The notes under the pieces: model-generated
Told to the model about the DNA's origin: nothing
Seen by the model: the letters and a program-made list of their open reading frames with translations, nothing else
Database searches by the model: none
Translations under genes and position numbers: made by a program
Shown here: positions 44,973 to 53,361 of the stretch, in pieces
Layout: the number at the start of each line of letters is the position of its first letter
How positions within the stretch are numbered: the first letter of the stretch is position 1
Assembly: GCA_002315935.1 (NCBI GenBank)
Contig: DCII01000039.1
Coordinates: 1-64,000 of the forward strand
DNA: 64,000 nt
Reading direction: 5' to 3'
From: Ruminococcaceae bacterium UBA1730
GTDB lineage: Bacteria > Bacillota > Clostridia > Oscillospirales > Acutalibacteraceae

Positions 44973-45959
44973 ATGAGCAAAGAGCTTTCATTAATAAGCA
45001 TCATCGTGCCTGTCTACCGGGTTGAAAAGTATCTGCCAACCTGTGTGGATTCACTTATTCAGCAAACATATTCCAACCTTGAATTTATTCTGAATGACGA
45101 TGGCTCATGCGATTCGAGTGCAGAAATTTCAGACGAATACGCATTGAATGATGAAAGATTCATCATTATTCATCAGACAAATGCCGGTCAGGCCTGTGCA
45201 CGGAACAGAGCATTGCAGATTTCAAACGGGGATTATATTTCATATGTAGATTCAGACGACTGCATCACCAAAGATTGCTGTTTCAAATTGCTGAACACTC
45301 TGAAAAAAGAGAATGTGAACTGTGCTTTCGGTTCTTTTCTTGAGGGAGACAATCCCGGTGACTTGAACGAACATACGGCTCAGGCCTCCCGCAAAACATA
45401 TACCATTGACGAAGACGGCTTAAGTGCTATATTATCAAATACAACATCCCATGTCGGATGGTGTGTATGGAGTGCTGTTTACTCCCGATACATACCGTTT
45501 GAGCATCCGTTCACCGAAGGAAAATACTACGAGGATAATGAAGTTTCTCCCAAATGGTTATATGCCGCCAAAACTATTGCTTTAACAGAGGATAAACTTT
45601 ATTTTTACAGAATAAACCCCACCGGAACAACCAAAGCCGGTGTTTCATTGAGAACAACGGATTATCTGTGGGCTTTATCCCGTCAGATTCGTTTTTACAG
45701 AAAAGTCGGTTTTAAAAAAATTGCAAAAAAAACATACAAACGGTATTTTGATAATTTCTTTCCCTTTTTTAATACTGTAAAACAAGGCTCTTACAGCCAT
45801 GATATTATCAAAAAAACGGAAATTAACGCATGGAAGGTTTTTGCAATTAATTCTTCATTGTTGTCGCTGAAGGAAATCTATAATATGTTTATGGAATTAT
45901 GCCATACATCTGTTAACCCGTTACTTCAAAAAATCAGAGATATGAGGGGAAGAAAATGA
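44973..45959 (+). CDS. GT2-family glycosyltransferase
   Basis: A 328-residue GT-A enzyme. IVPVYRVEKYLPTCVDSLI, NDDGSCDSSAEI, ARNRAL and YVDSDDC are visible. An AGAAAGGAC site precedes ATG 44973. Its end overlaps the next gene by ATGA. It closely resembles the GT2 at 33454-34422 in order of motifs. Confidence 0.86.
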   Translation: MSKELSLISIIVPVYRVEKYLPTCVDSLIQQTYSNLEFILNDDGSCDSSAEISDEYALNDERFIIIHQTNAGQACARNRALQISNGDYISYVDSDDCITKDCCFKLLNTLKKENVNCAFGSFLEGDNPGDLNEHTAQASRKTYTIDEDGLSAILSNTTSHVGWCVWSAVYSRYIPFEHPFTEGKYYEDNEVSPKWLYAAKTIALTEDKLYFYRINPTGTTKAGVSLRTTDYLWALSRQIRFYRKVGFKKIAKKTYKRYFDNFFPFFNTVKQGSYSHDIIKKTEINAWKVFAINSSLLSLKEIYNMFMELCHTSVNPLLQKIRDMRGRK

Positions 45960-46741
45960 TACCAAAAACAATTCATTATTGCTGGTTCGGGAAAAATCCT
46001 TTGCCGCAGATTGCTGTCAAGTGCATTGAGAGCTGGAAAAAATACGCCGGCGACTTTCAGATTGTTGAGTGGAACGAGGATAATTTTGATGTTTCGCAGG
46101 CACCTGAATATGTTAAACAGGCTTATCAGGAAAAAAGGTGGGCTTTTGTTTCCGACTACGCAAGGTTGAAGGTAGTTTATGACAATGGCGGAATCTATCT
46201 GGACACCGATGTTGAATTGGTACGAAGCATAGACAAATTGTTAGACAATAACGCCTATTTTGCCATGGATCAGAAATGTTTGGTAGCAAGCGGATTAGGC
46301 TTCGGAGCAGTTAAAGGAGCACCAATTTTGCTCGATATTATGAAGCAATATGAAACGCTCTCCTTCTTCAACGAAAACCGAGAACCAAATCCTACCCCCT
46401 GCCCGATAACGGAGACTGCCGTATTAAAAAAACACGGGTTGCAACAAACAGATTCCGTGCAGACACTTGAAAACTCCGTTGTTGTTTTTCCGTGGGAATA
46501 CTTTGACCCTATGGACAGAGACTTCGGAAAAATTAAAAAGACCCGTAATACATATTCCATTCATCATTACAGTGCCTTATGGAAATCCGAGGAAGAGCAA
46601 AAAAAGCGTAAGGAATGGGTAGAATATAACAAAAAAGAAAGACTGGACTCTATCAAGCATCTTCCAAACAGAATTTTAAAATCCGTTTTCGGTGAAAAGT
46701 TTTATCAACATATTAAAACAATTGTTAAAAGACATAAATGA
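45956..46741 (+). CDS. GT32-like DXD-type capsule glycosyltransferase
   Basis: A 261-residue glycosyltransferase with the sugar-binding DXD region of GT32-type capsular and LPS enzymes. The N-terminal IPKTIHYCWFGKNPLPQIAV and YDNGGIYLDTDVELVRSID (metal-binding DTD) are diagnostic. It often adds hexoses to a growing unit; the sugar here is unknown. ATGA overlap with the previous GT. Confidence 0.88.
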   Translation: MIPKTIHYCWFGKNPLPQIAVKCIESWKKYAGDFQIVEWNEDNFDVSQAPEYVKQAYQEKRWAFVSDYARLKVVYDNGGIYLDTDVELVRSIDKLLDNNAYFAMDQKCLVASGLGFGAVKGAPILLDIMKQYETLSFFNENREPNPTPCPITETAVLKKHGLQQTDSVQTLENSVVVFPWEYFDPMDRDFGKIKKTRNTYSIHHYSALWKSEEEQKKRKEWVEYNKKERLDSIKHLPNRILKSVFGEKFYQHIKTIVKRHK

Positions 46742-46815
46742 TGTCCGTAAGAAAAATCTTATTAACATTATTTTGTTTTCTATCATAAATCATCACAATA
46801 CAAAGAGGTATTTTT

Positions 46816-47652
46816 ATGTTTTTTTTAGTGCCGACTTGCGGTCTTTGCAACAGAATGAGGGTAATTGGTAATTATTATAAATTATCAAAAGAACTGAATA
46901 AAAAATTAGTTGTGTTATGGTTCTGCGAAAATGGTATGACAATTAAATCAAACGAGCTTTTTTCATTACCTGATGATATTCGGATAATAAATATAAAAAA
47001 GCTCAAAAAAATTATTTATAAACTACTTGATATATTAAAGAATAGATGTAGCTTGGGAAGAATAATACAGCTGTATGACGATGATATGTTAAAGCTCAGA
47101 GAATCAACTCATTCTGACATTGTGGATTTTTTTGCGAAGCATCGCAACATTTACGCTGAAACTTGCATTAATTTGGAATATACAACTTTAGACATCTTTA
47201 AACCAACAGCTAATGTTCAGGAAAGCGTTGATAAAATAAAGAATAACTTGTTATGGGATAATAAAATAATCGGTATACACATCAGGCGAACAGATAATAC
47301 CTGGTCAATAGCCGGAAGCCCTACAGCTCTTTTCGAAAATGAAATAGTCAATTGTTTAAAAACAAATCCAAATCAGCGTTTCTTTTTGGCAACAGATTCA
47401 GTTGATGAAAAAAAGGCGTTCATTGATAAATTCGGAAAAGAACACATATTGACAATTGATAATATTAATCTGTCACGCGAAGAGGATAAAGGTCAGGTTG
47501 ATGCCTATGTAGAACTTCTTGTTCTTGCTTCCTGCAAAGAAATATGGGGCAGTTATTTGAGTTCGTATTCCAGAGTCGCATCAGAAATAGGAAAAGTTGA
47601 ACTGAAGGTTTTAAAAAATGAACACTCCGGTGTTTCTTTCCAAACTCTGTAA
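46816..47652 (+). CDS. Fucosyltransferase-like glycosyltransferase (HxRRxD type)
   Basis: A 278-residue protein that begins FLVPTCGLCNRMRVIGNYY, which resembles the Rossmann start of alpha-1,2/1,6 fucosyltransferases. GIHIRRTDNTW near residue 155 matches the HxRRxD GDP-binding motif. RFFLATDSVDEKKAF and the C-terminal ELLVLASCKEIWGSYLSSYS (family end motif) support this. No GDP-fucose genes are in the window, so the donor may be GDP-linked but not fucose. The gene is visibly richer in A and T than its upstream neighbours. GAGGT precedes ATG. Confidence 0.65.
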   Translation: MFFLVPTCGLCNRMRVIGNYYKLSKELNKKLVVLWFCENGMTIKSNELFSLPDDIRIINIKKLKKIIYKLLDILKNRCSLGRIIQLYDDDMLKLRESTHSDIVDFFAKHRNIYAETCINLEYTTLDIFKPTANVQESVDKIKNNLLWDNKIIGIHIRRTDNTWSIAGSPTALFENEIVNCLKTNPNQRFFLATDSVDEKKAFIDKFGKEHILTIDNINLSREEDKGQVDAYVELLVLASCKEIWGSYLSSYSRVASEIGKVELKVLKNEHSGVSFQTL

Positions 47653-47697
47653 AACCGGTTATCCGATTGTGAAATTCCATAATCTTGGAGAATGAAT

Positions 47698-48372
47698 ATG
47701 AAAGATACAATAGTAAATATCATTAAAAAAATTTACAAAATAATTGAGAATAGACTCTACCGAAAACACTGTGAGCTTTACTATGAAATCTACACCGATT
47801 ATTTTCGAAGATACGGCGATGATAAAATCAGTTATCGCTCAATAAAACGGATTTTAAAAGATGAATATTACGGTGAATACGGATTCAGATTCGTTTTATG
47901 GTATCGCTTTGCACAGCACGCAAACGAATTTTCATCGTCTGTCAGAAATAAAATTCTGAATCAGTATCGGCGTGTTTCTCTTGATTACGGCGTTGAAATT
48001 GATGATGGAACTGAAATCGGCAAAGGCTTCATTGTCTGGCACACAAACGGAATAGTCATTAACCGAAATGCGGTTATAGGCGATAATTTTGAAATTCTCC
48101 AACAGGTTACCATCGGAAACGGAAGCACCAAGGAAGGAGAAAAAGAGCTTGCTCCATGCATAGGAAACAATGTTTCGATATATGCAGGTGCTAAGGTAGT
48201 CGGCAACATCAGAATCGGCAACAATGTTTCTATCGGAGCAAACGCAGTTGTTATAAAAGATATTCCCGAAAATTGCACAGCCGTCGGAGTGCCGCAAAAA
48301 ATTATTCACGCACAAGAAAAAGAAGTAACCAACGGGAACTATTTGTCTTTCGAGGAATGGAAGAAATTATAA
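47698..48372 (+). CDS. Serine-acetyltransferase-like hexapeptide transferase
   Basis: A 224-residue protein with an N-terminal helical part and a C-terminal left-handed beta-helix (VEIDDGTEIGKGFIVWHTNG, then IGNNVSIYAGAKVVGNIRIG). It is like CysE in order but lies in a polysaccharide cluster, so sugar acetylation is more likely than cysteine synthesis. ATG 47698 fits GGAG 7 bases upstream; ATG 47692 is too close. Confidence 0.78.
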   Translation: MKDTIVNIIKKIYKIIENRLYRKHCELYYEIYTDYFRRYGDDKISYRSIKRILKDEYYGEYGFRFVLWYRFAQHANEFSSSVRNKILNQYRRVSLDYGVEIDDGTEIGKGFIVWHTNGIVINRNAVIGDNFEILQQVTIGNGSTKEGEKELAPCIGNNVSIYAGAKVVGNIRIGNNVSIGANAVVIKDIPENCTAVGVPQKIIHAQEKEVTNGNYLSFEEWKKL

Positions 48373-48455
48373 AACGGTATTTAAACTACAATCATGAGAA
48401 AGAAAATCAAAAAGTTAATTTTAAAAAAAATCACAAAAAAGAAGAAGTGGATTTA

Positions 48456-49184
48456 ATGGAGAGTAAGAAAGGTTTCCTGACAGTTGCCACCGGCAAAGAA
48501 CACTATTATCAGATTGCTGCAAATCTGTTGGAATCATACCGCTATTGTACGCCTGAAGATGAAAGACTGCCTTTTGCAATACTTTGCGATCAAGAAAATG
48601 AATATACAAAAAAGTTTGATAAAGTAATCATTATTGACAATCCGAATTTTTCTTATCTGGATAAAATCGAAATGTTACGCCTTGCACCGTTTGAACAAAA
48701 TATTTTCATTGATGCAGATTGTCTTGTTTACAATCCGATAAACTATCTGTTTGATAAATTTAACGGCTTGACCGGAGTTCGGTTTATCGGCGACACTTTA
48801 CCGCTTAATACAAAAAACGGATGGTTTTTATACGATGATATTGGTGAATACAAAAATTCAATATCATTTATTCCGAATTTTCACGGAGGTATGTTTTATT
48901 TCTCAAATGATGAAATGACAAAAAGAGTCTATAATATGGCATTGGAAATAAATCGTGATTATTATAAATATAAATTTCATCTTTTTGAAAAGCCTGCTGA
49001 TGAACCGATATTTGCCTTATGCATTTCTGTATTAAATCTCAAGCCTGTTTATCCGGACGAAGAAACAAAACGCTCCTTGGTTTTTGCTCCTTCATATAAA
49101 AAAACAAGATGTAACATTTTGAAGCATAAACTGCAGATTATAAGCGATAATAAAAAATCGATTGATTATAATATTCTTCATTAG
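48456..49184 (+). CDS. GT8-like glycosyltransferase
   Basis: A 242-residue protein with GT8-like features. KGFLTVATGKEHYYQIAANL starts the fold, FEQNIFIDADCLVYNPINYL holds the DxD metal motif, and FHGGMFYFSN and EKPADEPIFALC match later family blocks. ATG 48456 is chosen, with GAAGAAGTGG upstream; the frame is open to 48273 but that part overlaps the previous gene. It is the last gene of the long cluster. Confidence 0.72.
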   Translation: MESKKGFLTVATGKEHYYQIAANLLESYRYCTPEDERLPFAILCDQENEYTKKFDKVIIIDNPNFSYLDKIEMLRLAPFEQNIFIDADCLVYNPINYLFDKFNGLTGVRFIGDTLPLNTKNGWFLYDDIGEYKNSISFIPNFHGGMFYFSNDEMTKRVYNMALEINRDYYKYKFHLFEKPADEPIFALCISVLNLKPVYPDEETKRSLVFAPSYKKTRCNILKHKLQIISDNKKSIDYNILH

Positions 49185-49684
49185 CAAAATCTTAATACTT
49201 TTCTTCCTCTCTATAAACGGGAAGTCGGTTTTCTTTATAACAGAAAATGTCGCATCAATATCATCCTTATTGAAATTAAGTTTATTTCAAAACAAATGCA
49301 GTTAAATTTGAAAAATTCTCTCAAAAATAATAAGGAAAGGCTCAGCGTGTACATTACAAACCATCAGAAAGTCAGAAAACTTCTTCGGAAAATTAAATCG
49401 TGTTTAGGGGGCAATTGAAAGTGAATATACTGATATCTGTCGATAAAATCTAATTAGAATATGCGAAAACCATGTTGTTTTCTTTAAATCAGACCACAGA
49501 AAGAACTTCTATTGTCTGAAAGTCCGATTAGTACAAGGTCATATTTTTGAATATCTTACTAAAACTTTGCACTTTTATTTATTTTTATTTTTTTCAAAAC
49601 TCCGTGATAAAACAAAAATGGTTTTAAAAATCAAAAATTAGGTATCTTTCAGTCGTTACTTGTTTCATTTATTCAGGTGAATTT
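49185..49684 (+). other. 500-base A/T-rich gap at the end of the polysaccharide cluster
   Basis: No gene of family type is visible. A possible 23-codon frame at 49347-49418 starts with GTG after AAGGAAAGG and encodes a basic peptide (KVRKLLRKIKSCLGG inside), but nothing else supports it. An imperfect inverted repeat TCAGAC..GTCTGA lies near 49491-49520. The gap may hold the promoter for the VanZ genes or decayed sequence. Confidence 0.4.
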
Positions 49685-50218
49685 ATGTTCTGGTTTATTT
49701 ATCAATTATCGTTTGAGGTTGTGGCGGCGGCAATGGCTTTATTCGTCTGCGTTTGGGCAATTGCCATGCGGCTGATTTCAAAATTCAATCGCAAAGCCAT
49801 AAAGCTCATCAACATAATTTTTGCCGTTGTGTCATTCATGGGCATAACTTACATCACACTTATGCGTTCTCCCGAAGAAAACCGGGAGCTGATGCTTATG
49901 CCCCTTCACTCATTTGTCGAAGCAAGGGAGCAGGTTGAAATTTACCGCTCTATGCTTATGAATATCGCTCTGTTTTTGCCTCTCGGAGCAACTCTTCCGT
50001 TTGCACTCGGCAAGTCAAAACCAATAAAAACAGCCATTCTGACCGCATTCATCCTTTCGGTGATAATAGAAGCATTGCAGTTTGCATTTAAACTCGGCAG
50101 ATGCGAAACAGATGATGTTCTCTGTAACACTCTCGGCGCCGCAATCGGCGGATTATCATATTTTTTCTCGGAGAAACTGACCAAATGGAAAACAAAAAAA
50201 GCATTAAAGAAAAAATAA
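49685..50218 (+). CDS. VanZ-family membrane protein
   Basis: A 177-residue protein with about four membrane helices. The VanZ signature is MNIALFLPLGATLPFAL followed by SVIIEALQFAF and CNTLGAAIGG. VanZ itself gives low-level teicoplanin resistance, but most homologues have unknown roles in envelope glycan display. AGGTGA precedes the ATG. The gene overlaps the next VanZ gene by 34 bases. Confidence 0.85.
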   Translation: MFWFIYQLSFEVVAAAMALFVCVWAIAMRLISKFNRKAIKLINIIFAVVSFMGITYITLMRSPEENRELMLMPLHSFVEAREQVEIYRSMLMNIALFLPLGATLPFALGKSKPIKTAILTAFILSVIIEALQFAFKLGRCETDDVLCNTLGAAIGGLSYFFSEKLTKWKTKKALKKK

Positions 50219-50658
50219 GAATTATTTCTCTCATTTTCACCATTGCGGTTATGGGAGTAATCTTCTTTTTCTCATCTCAGCCCGGCACGGAATCAGATAA
50301 TGTCAGCATATCGTTGACCTCTCTCCTTTTTTCGGCAGATTTGGGATTGATTCTTAACAGCCTTGTTCGCAAAATTGCCCATATGCTTGAATATATGGCA
50401 CTCGGTGCACCGCTTTATATTTTCTTTTTCACCATAAAGGGTCGCAAATCCTCTACCGCAGTAATTTCAATTGCCATATCAGTGTTATATGCCGTAAGTG
50501 ATGAGCTTCATCAGCTGTTTGTTCCCGGAAGGGCCTGTGGAATAAGAGATATGCTTATTGATTCTCTCGGTGCAGCACTATGCATAACGGTGCTCCATCT
50601 GCTTTCAAAAAATTTTGAAAAATATGTTTCAAAAATTAAAAGCAAAAAATCTCAATAA
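50185..50658 (+). CDS. Second VanZ-family protein
   Basis: A 157-residue membrane protein of the other VanZ subtype. RKIAHMLEYMALGAPLYIFF, VLYAVSDELHQLFVPGRACG and DMLIDSLGAALCI are the family blocks. Its start lies inside the first VanZ gene, so the two are co-translated and may act together. It is followed by a strong promoter for the sortase substrate. Confidence 0.86.
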   Translation: MENKKSIKEKIRIISLIFTIAVMGVIFFFSSQPGTESDNVSISLTSLLFSADLGLILNSLVRKIAHMLEYMALGAPLYIFFFTIKGRKSSTAVISIAISVLYAVSDELHQLFVPGRACGIRDMLIDSLGAALCITVLHLLSKNFEKYVSKIKSKKSQ

Positions 50659-50663
50659 ATCAT

Positions 50664-50693
50664 TTGACAAAACAGGTGTCATAATGTTATAAT
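50664..50693 (+). promoter_or_regulatory. Promoter of the sortase substrate gene
   Basis: TTGACA (50664-50669), an 18-base spacer and TATAAT (50688-50693), both perfect. A GGAGGA ribosome site at 50735-50740 precedes ATG 50746. The combination predicts strong expression. Confidence 0.88.
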
Positions 50694-50745
50694 GAAAACA
50701 GTCTAAACAAATATATTCAAATATATATACTTATGGAGGAAAATT

Positions 50746-51246
50746 ATGAAAAAGATAATTGCAATCTGCCTTGTTTTTGTCCTTGTAAGTGTTGCTTTTG
50801 CAGCTGCACCTGCATCTGCTTACAAAAAGAAGACAGCCACTACCAAGAATTATGTCAGTCCCGTTGCACCGACATGGCCGGGTGACGATGATGACGACGA
50901 CGATGAAGACAACAGAAGAGGATATCCACCCGCCGGAACCAATCCGGACGGAAGCGTAATAGGCGCCGAAAAAGGCAGTGTTTTAGGCGGAGGTTATACA
51001 AGAAACCCTGCTCTTACCAGATACAGCTTCGGAAACTTTTTCTCCGGCGACAGCAATAACGGCAAGGATGATCCGAACAGCCCGAACTATACCGGCAAGG
51101 TTAATGTTTCAAAGGACGGCTCTTCAAAATCTCCCGATACTGCAACAGGTCCGAATTACGCTCCTGTAATCGTAGCCGTTGTTACTCTTATCGGAACCTT
51201 TGCATTTGCCGGAACTGCTCTTAAGAAGAAAGAAAGCTCAAATTAA
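50746..51246 (+). CDS. Small secreted protein with a sortase-type sorting signal
   Basis: A 166-residue exported protein I cannot name. Residues 1-25 are a signal peptide (MKKIIAICLVFVLVSVAFA...ASA). An acidic run of seven or more aspartates follows PGDD at about 47-55, then a Gly/Asn/Pro-rich spacer. The C-terminus has SPDTATG (129-135), a hydrophobic stretch (about 139-157) and KKKESSN, the plan of a cell-wall sorting signal with an SPXT-type motif in place of LPXTG. A class B sortase gene lies about 215 bases downstream. It probably is that enzyme's substrate. Confidence 0.72.
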   Translation: MKKIIAICLVFVLVSVAFAAAPASAYKKKTATTKNYVSPVAPTWPGDDDDDDDEDNRRGYPPAGTNPDGSVIGAEKGSVLGGGYTRNPALTRYSFGNFFSGDSNNGKDDPNSPNYTGKVNVSKDGSSKSPDTATGPNYAPVIVAVVTLIGTFAFAGTALKKKESSN

Positions 51247-51407
51247 CGAAACACTGATTAAATCGGCAAGCAAGATTTTTGAGTATGTTTTAGTGCAAAT
51301 AGGCACAAAGCCGCAGATATACTTTGTATATTTCAAGGTTTTTGTAACGGATTTCACGCTAAAACAGACCGAAAATATACGACGACGCATTTATTTAGCG
51401 TTTACCT
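51247..51407. repeat. MITE-like element, long form
   Basis: A 161-base element starting GAAACACTGATTAAATCGGC and ending GCATTTATTTAGCGTTTACCT. The two ends are imperfect inverted repeats. Its flanks (AATCGGCAAGCA and AAACAGACCGAAAA) recur in the 73-base copy at 60751-60823, which lacks the central 80 bases (TGCAAATAGGCACAAAGCCG and beyond). It sits directly after the sortase-substrate gene. No protein is encoded. Confidence 0.75.
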
Positions 51408-51421
51408 AAAATAACAAAATG

Positions 51422-51447
51422 AAAAGGGCCGTCCAAGGCCCTTTTTT
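51422..51447 (+). terminator. Terminator before the sortase gene
   Basis: AAAAGGGCC and GGCCCTTTT pair across GTCCAA and run into a T tract. It lies 14 bases after the MITE-like element and 14 bases before the sortase ATG, so it ends the substrate transcript or lowers read-through into the sortase gene. Confidence 0.85.
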
Positions 51448-51461
51448 GTTCAGGTGATTTT

Positions 51462-52208
51462 ATGAAAAAATCAAGATATTTTCTCTGTCTGCTGACTGCA
51501 TTGTGTCTTCTGCTTTCTTCGGGATGTTCGCTTTTCGAAAAGACAACCGAACCGGTCACTCAACAGGTTACTGTTGCCGAAACAACAACGCAGGATGACC
51601 CTTCAAGGCTTCCCGAATGCCCTGTTGACCTGAGGGATTATATGGCAGAAAATATGGAAGTATATGCTTATATAGTCATTCCCGGCACAAATATTTCTTA
51701 TCCCGTTGTTCAGAGCCGCAAGGATGATAATTATTATCTTCGCCGTAACTGGAAGGGAAAAAGAGAATCAAGCGGATGTATTTTCTCTCAATCTGCTAAC
51801 AACATATACTTTACTGACCCCATTACCGTGCTATATGGTCACAACACTGACCAGGGCAATATGTTCAGCGAGCTTCTTAATTATAAGGATGAAAAATTCT
51901 TTTCGGAGCATAATCTTATTTATGTGTATGTTCCGAACGGCACACTTGTTTATCGCATTTTCTCGGCGCACACCTTCGATGACCGCCACATTCTGAATTC
52001 ATATGATTTTTCAAATCCTGAGGTTCTTGCGGAATTTCAGCAAACTCTGATTAATCCACCTGTGGTTGAGAAAACGCTTTTGGACGGCATCATTCTTTAT
52101 CCCGACAGCCAGATTCTTACTCTCTCAACCTGTGCAGAACCGATAAGCGGCTGCAAATCAAGGTATCTTGTTAACGGAGTGTTGATTAATTATGTTTTCG
52201 AGAATTAA
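51462..52208 (+). CDS. Class B sortase with a lipoprotein signal
   Basis: A 248-residue transpeptidase of the sortase B class. The catalytic triad is H127 (LYGHNTDQG), C224 (LTLSTCAEP) and R234 (CKSRYLVNG). The N-terminus has a lipobox LLSSGC with cysteine at 22 in place of the ordinary transmembrane anchor, so it should be a lipoprotein. Residues 25-50 are a Thr-rich linker. A substrate-like protein is directly upstream, and LCP is downstream with a 17-base overlap. Confidence 0.88.
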   Translation: MKKSRYFLCLLTALCLLLSSGCSLFEKTTEPVTQQVTVAETTTQDDPSRLPECPVDLRDYMAENMEVYAYIVIPGTNISYPVVQSRKDDNYYLRRNWKGKRESSGCIFSQSANNIYFTDPITVLYGHNTDQGNMFSELLNYKDEKFFSEHNLIYVYVPNGTLVYRIFSAHTFDDRHILNSYDFSNPEVLAEFQQTLINPPVVEKTLLDGIILYPDSQILTLSTCAEPISGCKSRYLVNGVLINYVFEN

Positions 52209-53286
52209 ATATATCAACTATCCATCCTTTGCACGCAAAAAAATGATAGAAAAAGAAAAGAAGAAAAATAAAAAAAACAGGTCCGTCATAAAGACTATTC
52301 TTACAGTTATTCTTCTGATTTTTATCCTGCTTGCCGCCGCACTGACGGTATCGTGGTTCAAGGGCCGTTCAGCCGCCAAAAGCGAAGCGACTCTCGATTC
52401 CGATGCAGTTGTTCTGGAAGATGAGCCGGCTCCGGTTATCACTAATTCGGGCGAAGTAATCACTTACAAGGGAACAACCTATTCCTACAACAGCAACATA
52501 GTAACCTTTGCATTTATAGGCATTGATAAAGCGACCATGGGACTGGACAACGGAATTGTCGGCACGGGCGGCCAATCGGATACCATCGCAATTCTCGCCT
52601 ATGATGTTTCAACCGGCGGTTCAAAGATTATCGTTGTTCCCAGAGAAACAATGGTTGATGTCAGCACATTCGATATAAACGGCTGCTATCTCGACATTAA
52701 GAAAATGCAGATATGCCTTGCATACGCTTACGGAGACGGTGCGAAAACGAGCTGTGAAAATGCTCTCAGCAGTATCAGCCGTCTGCTATTCGGAATGAAA
52801 ATCAATCACTATATTGCTCTTGACCTTGAAGGCTTGGTTGCTGTCAATGACGCTGTCGGCGGAGTTGATGTTACCTGCCTTGAAACCATAGGTCAATTCA
52901 AGGAAGGCGAAAGAATTACTCTTCTCGGCCAAATGGCTGACCAATATGTCCGTGACAGAAGAAAAGATATTGTGGACGCCGACACATTCCGCCGTGCAAG
53001 ACAGAAACAGTATATCGAATCCTTCGTCAGCAAAACAATGGGTCTTATCAAAAAAGATTTTACCCTTGTTCCGAGTCTATGGACAAAGGCTTCAGACTAC
53101 ATGGTTACCGACCTGACGGTTAATGATGCAACCTATCTTGCTTCCGTTGCTCTCAGCAGAAGCTTCACCCTCGGCGAATTCAAAACAGTACCCGGTACCT
53201 ATGCCATGGGTAAGGATTTCGTAGAATACACGCCTGACACCGATGCCCTCTTTGAGCTTATTCTTGATACTTTTTATAATAAGTAA
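52192..53286 (+). CDS. LytR-CpsA-Psr (LCP) family glycopolymer ligase
   Basis: A 364-residue membrane-anchored protein. After a basic, lysine-rich N-terminus comes one transmembrane helix (about 33-55) and then the LCP domain. It has SDTIAILAYDVS with a catalytic-region aspartate, VPRETMVDV with its conserved arginine, GGVDVTC, and the DRRKDIVDADTFRRARQKQ block, which supplies further arginines. LCP enzymes move undecaprenyl-linked glycopolymers to peptidoglycan. Location after the polysaccharide cluster suggests it attaches that polymer. Confidence 0.9.
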   Translation: MFSRIKYINYPSFARKKMIEKEKKKNKKNRSVIKTILTVILLIFILLAAALTVSWFKGRSAAKSEATLDSDAVVLEDEPAPVITNSGEVITYKGTTYSYNSNIVTFAFIGIDKATMGLDNGIVGTGGQSDTIAILAYDVSTGGSKIIVVPRETMVDVSTFDINGCYLDIKKMQICLAYAYGDGAKTSCENALSSISRLLFGMKINHYIALDLEGLVAVNDAVGGVDVTCLETIGQFKEGERITLLGQMADQYVRDRRKDIVDADTFRRARQKQYIESFVSKTMGLIKKDFTLVPSLWTKASDYMVTDLTVNDATYLASVALSRSFTLGEFKTVPGTYAMGKDFVEYTPDTDALFELILDTFYNK

Positions 53287-53303
53287 CGCTCTTCAGCGTT
53301 TTC
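53285..53303 (+). terminator. Small terminator after the LCP gene
   Basis: AACGCT-CTTC-AGCGTT followed by TTCTT begins in the LCP stop codon region. A weak hairpin that may add to the stronger one at 53312-53354. Confidence 0.55.
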
Positions 53304-53311
53304 TTAGATTT

Positions 53312-53354
53312 AACCCCCAAATAATCCTGCTTTGTGACGGATTATTTGGGGGTT
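53312..53354. terminator. Bidirectional terminator between LCP and iorB
   Basis: AACCCCCAAATAATCC pairs with GGATTATTTGGGGGTT over an 11-base loop. It lies between convergent genes and can end both transcripts, although the U run is poor on either side. Confidence 0.8.
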
Positions 53355-53361
53355 ACAGTTT

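Noticed and set aside
47698..48372. True serine acetyltransferase (cysE)
   Set aside because: The hexapeptide domain is similar, but it lies in a glycan cluster and no cysteine synthesis gene is near.
49347..49418. A 23-codon GTG frame in the 500-base gap
   Set aside because: A fair ribosome site but no homology, no promoter and too short to call as a gene.
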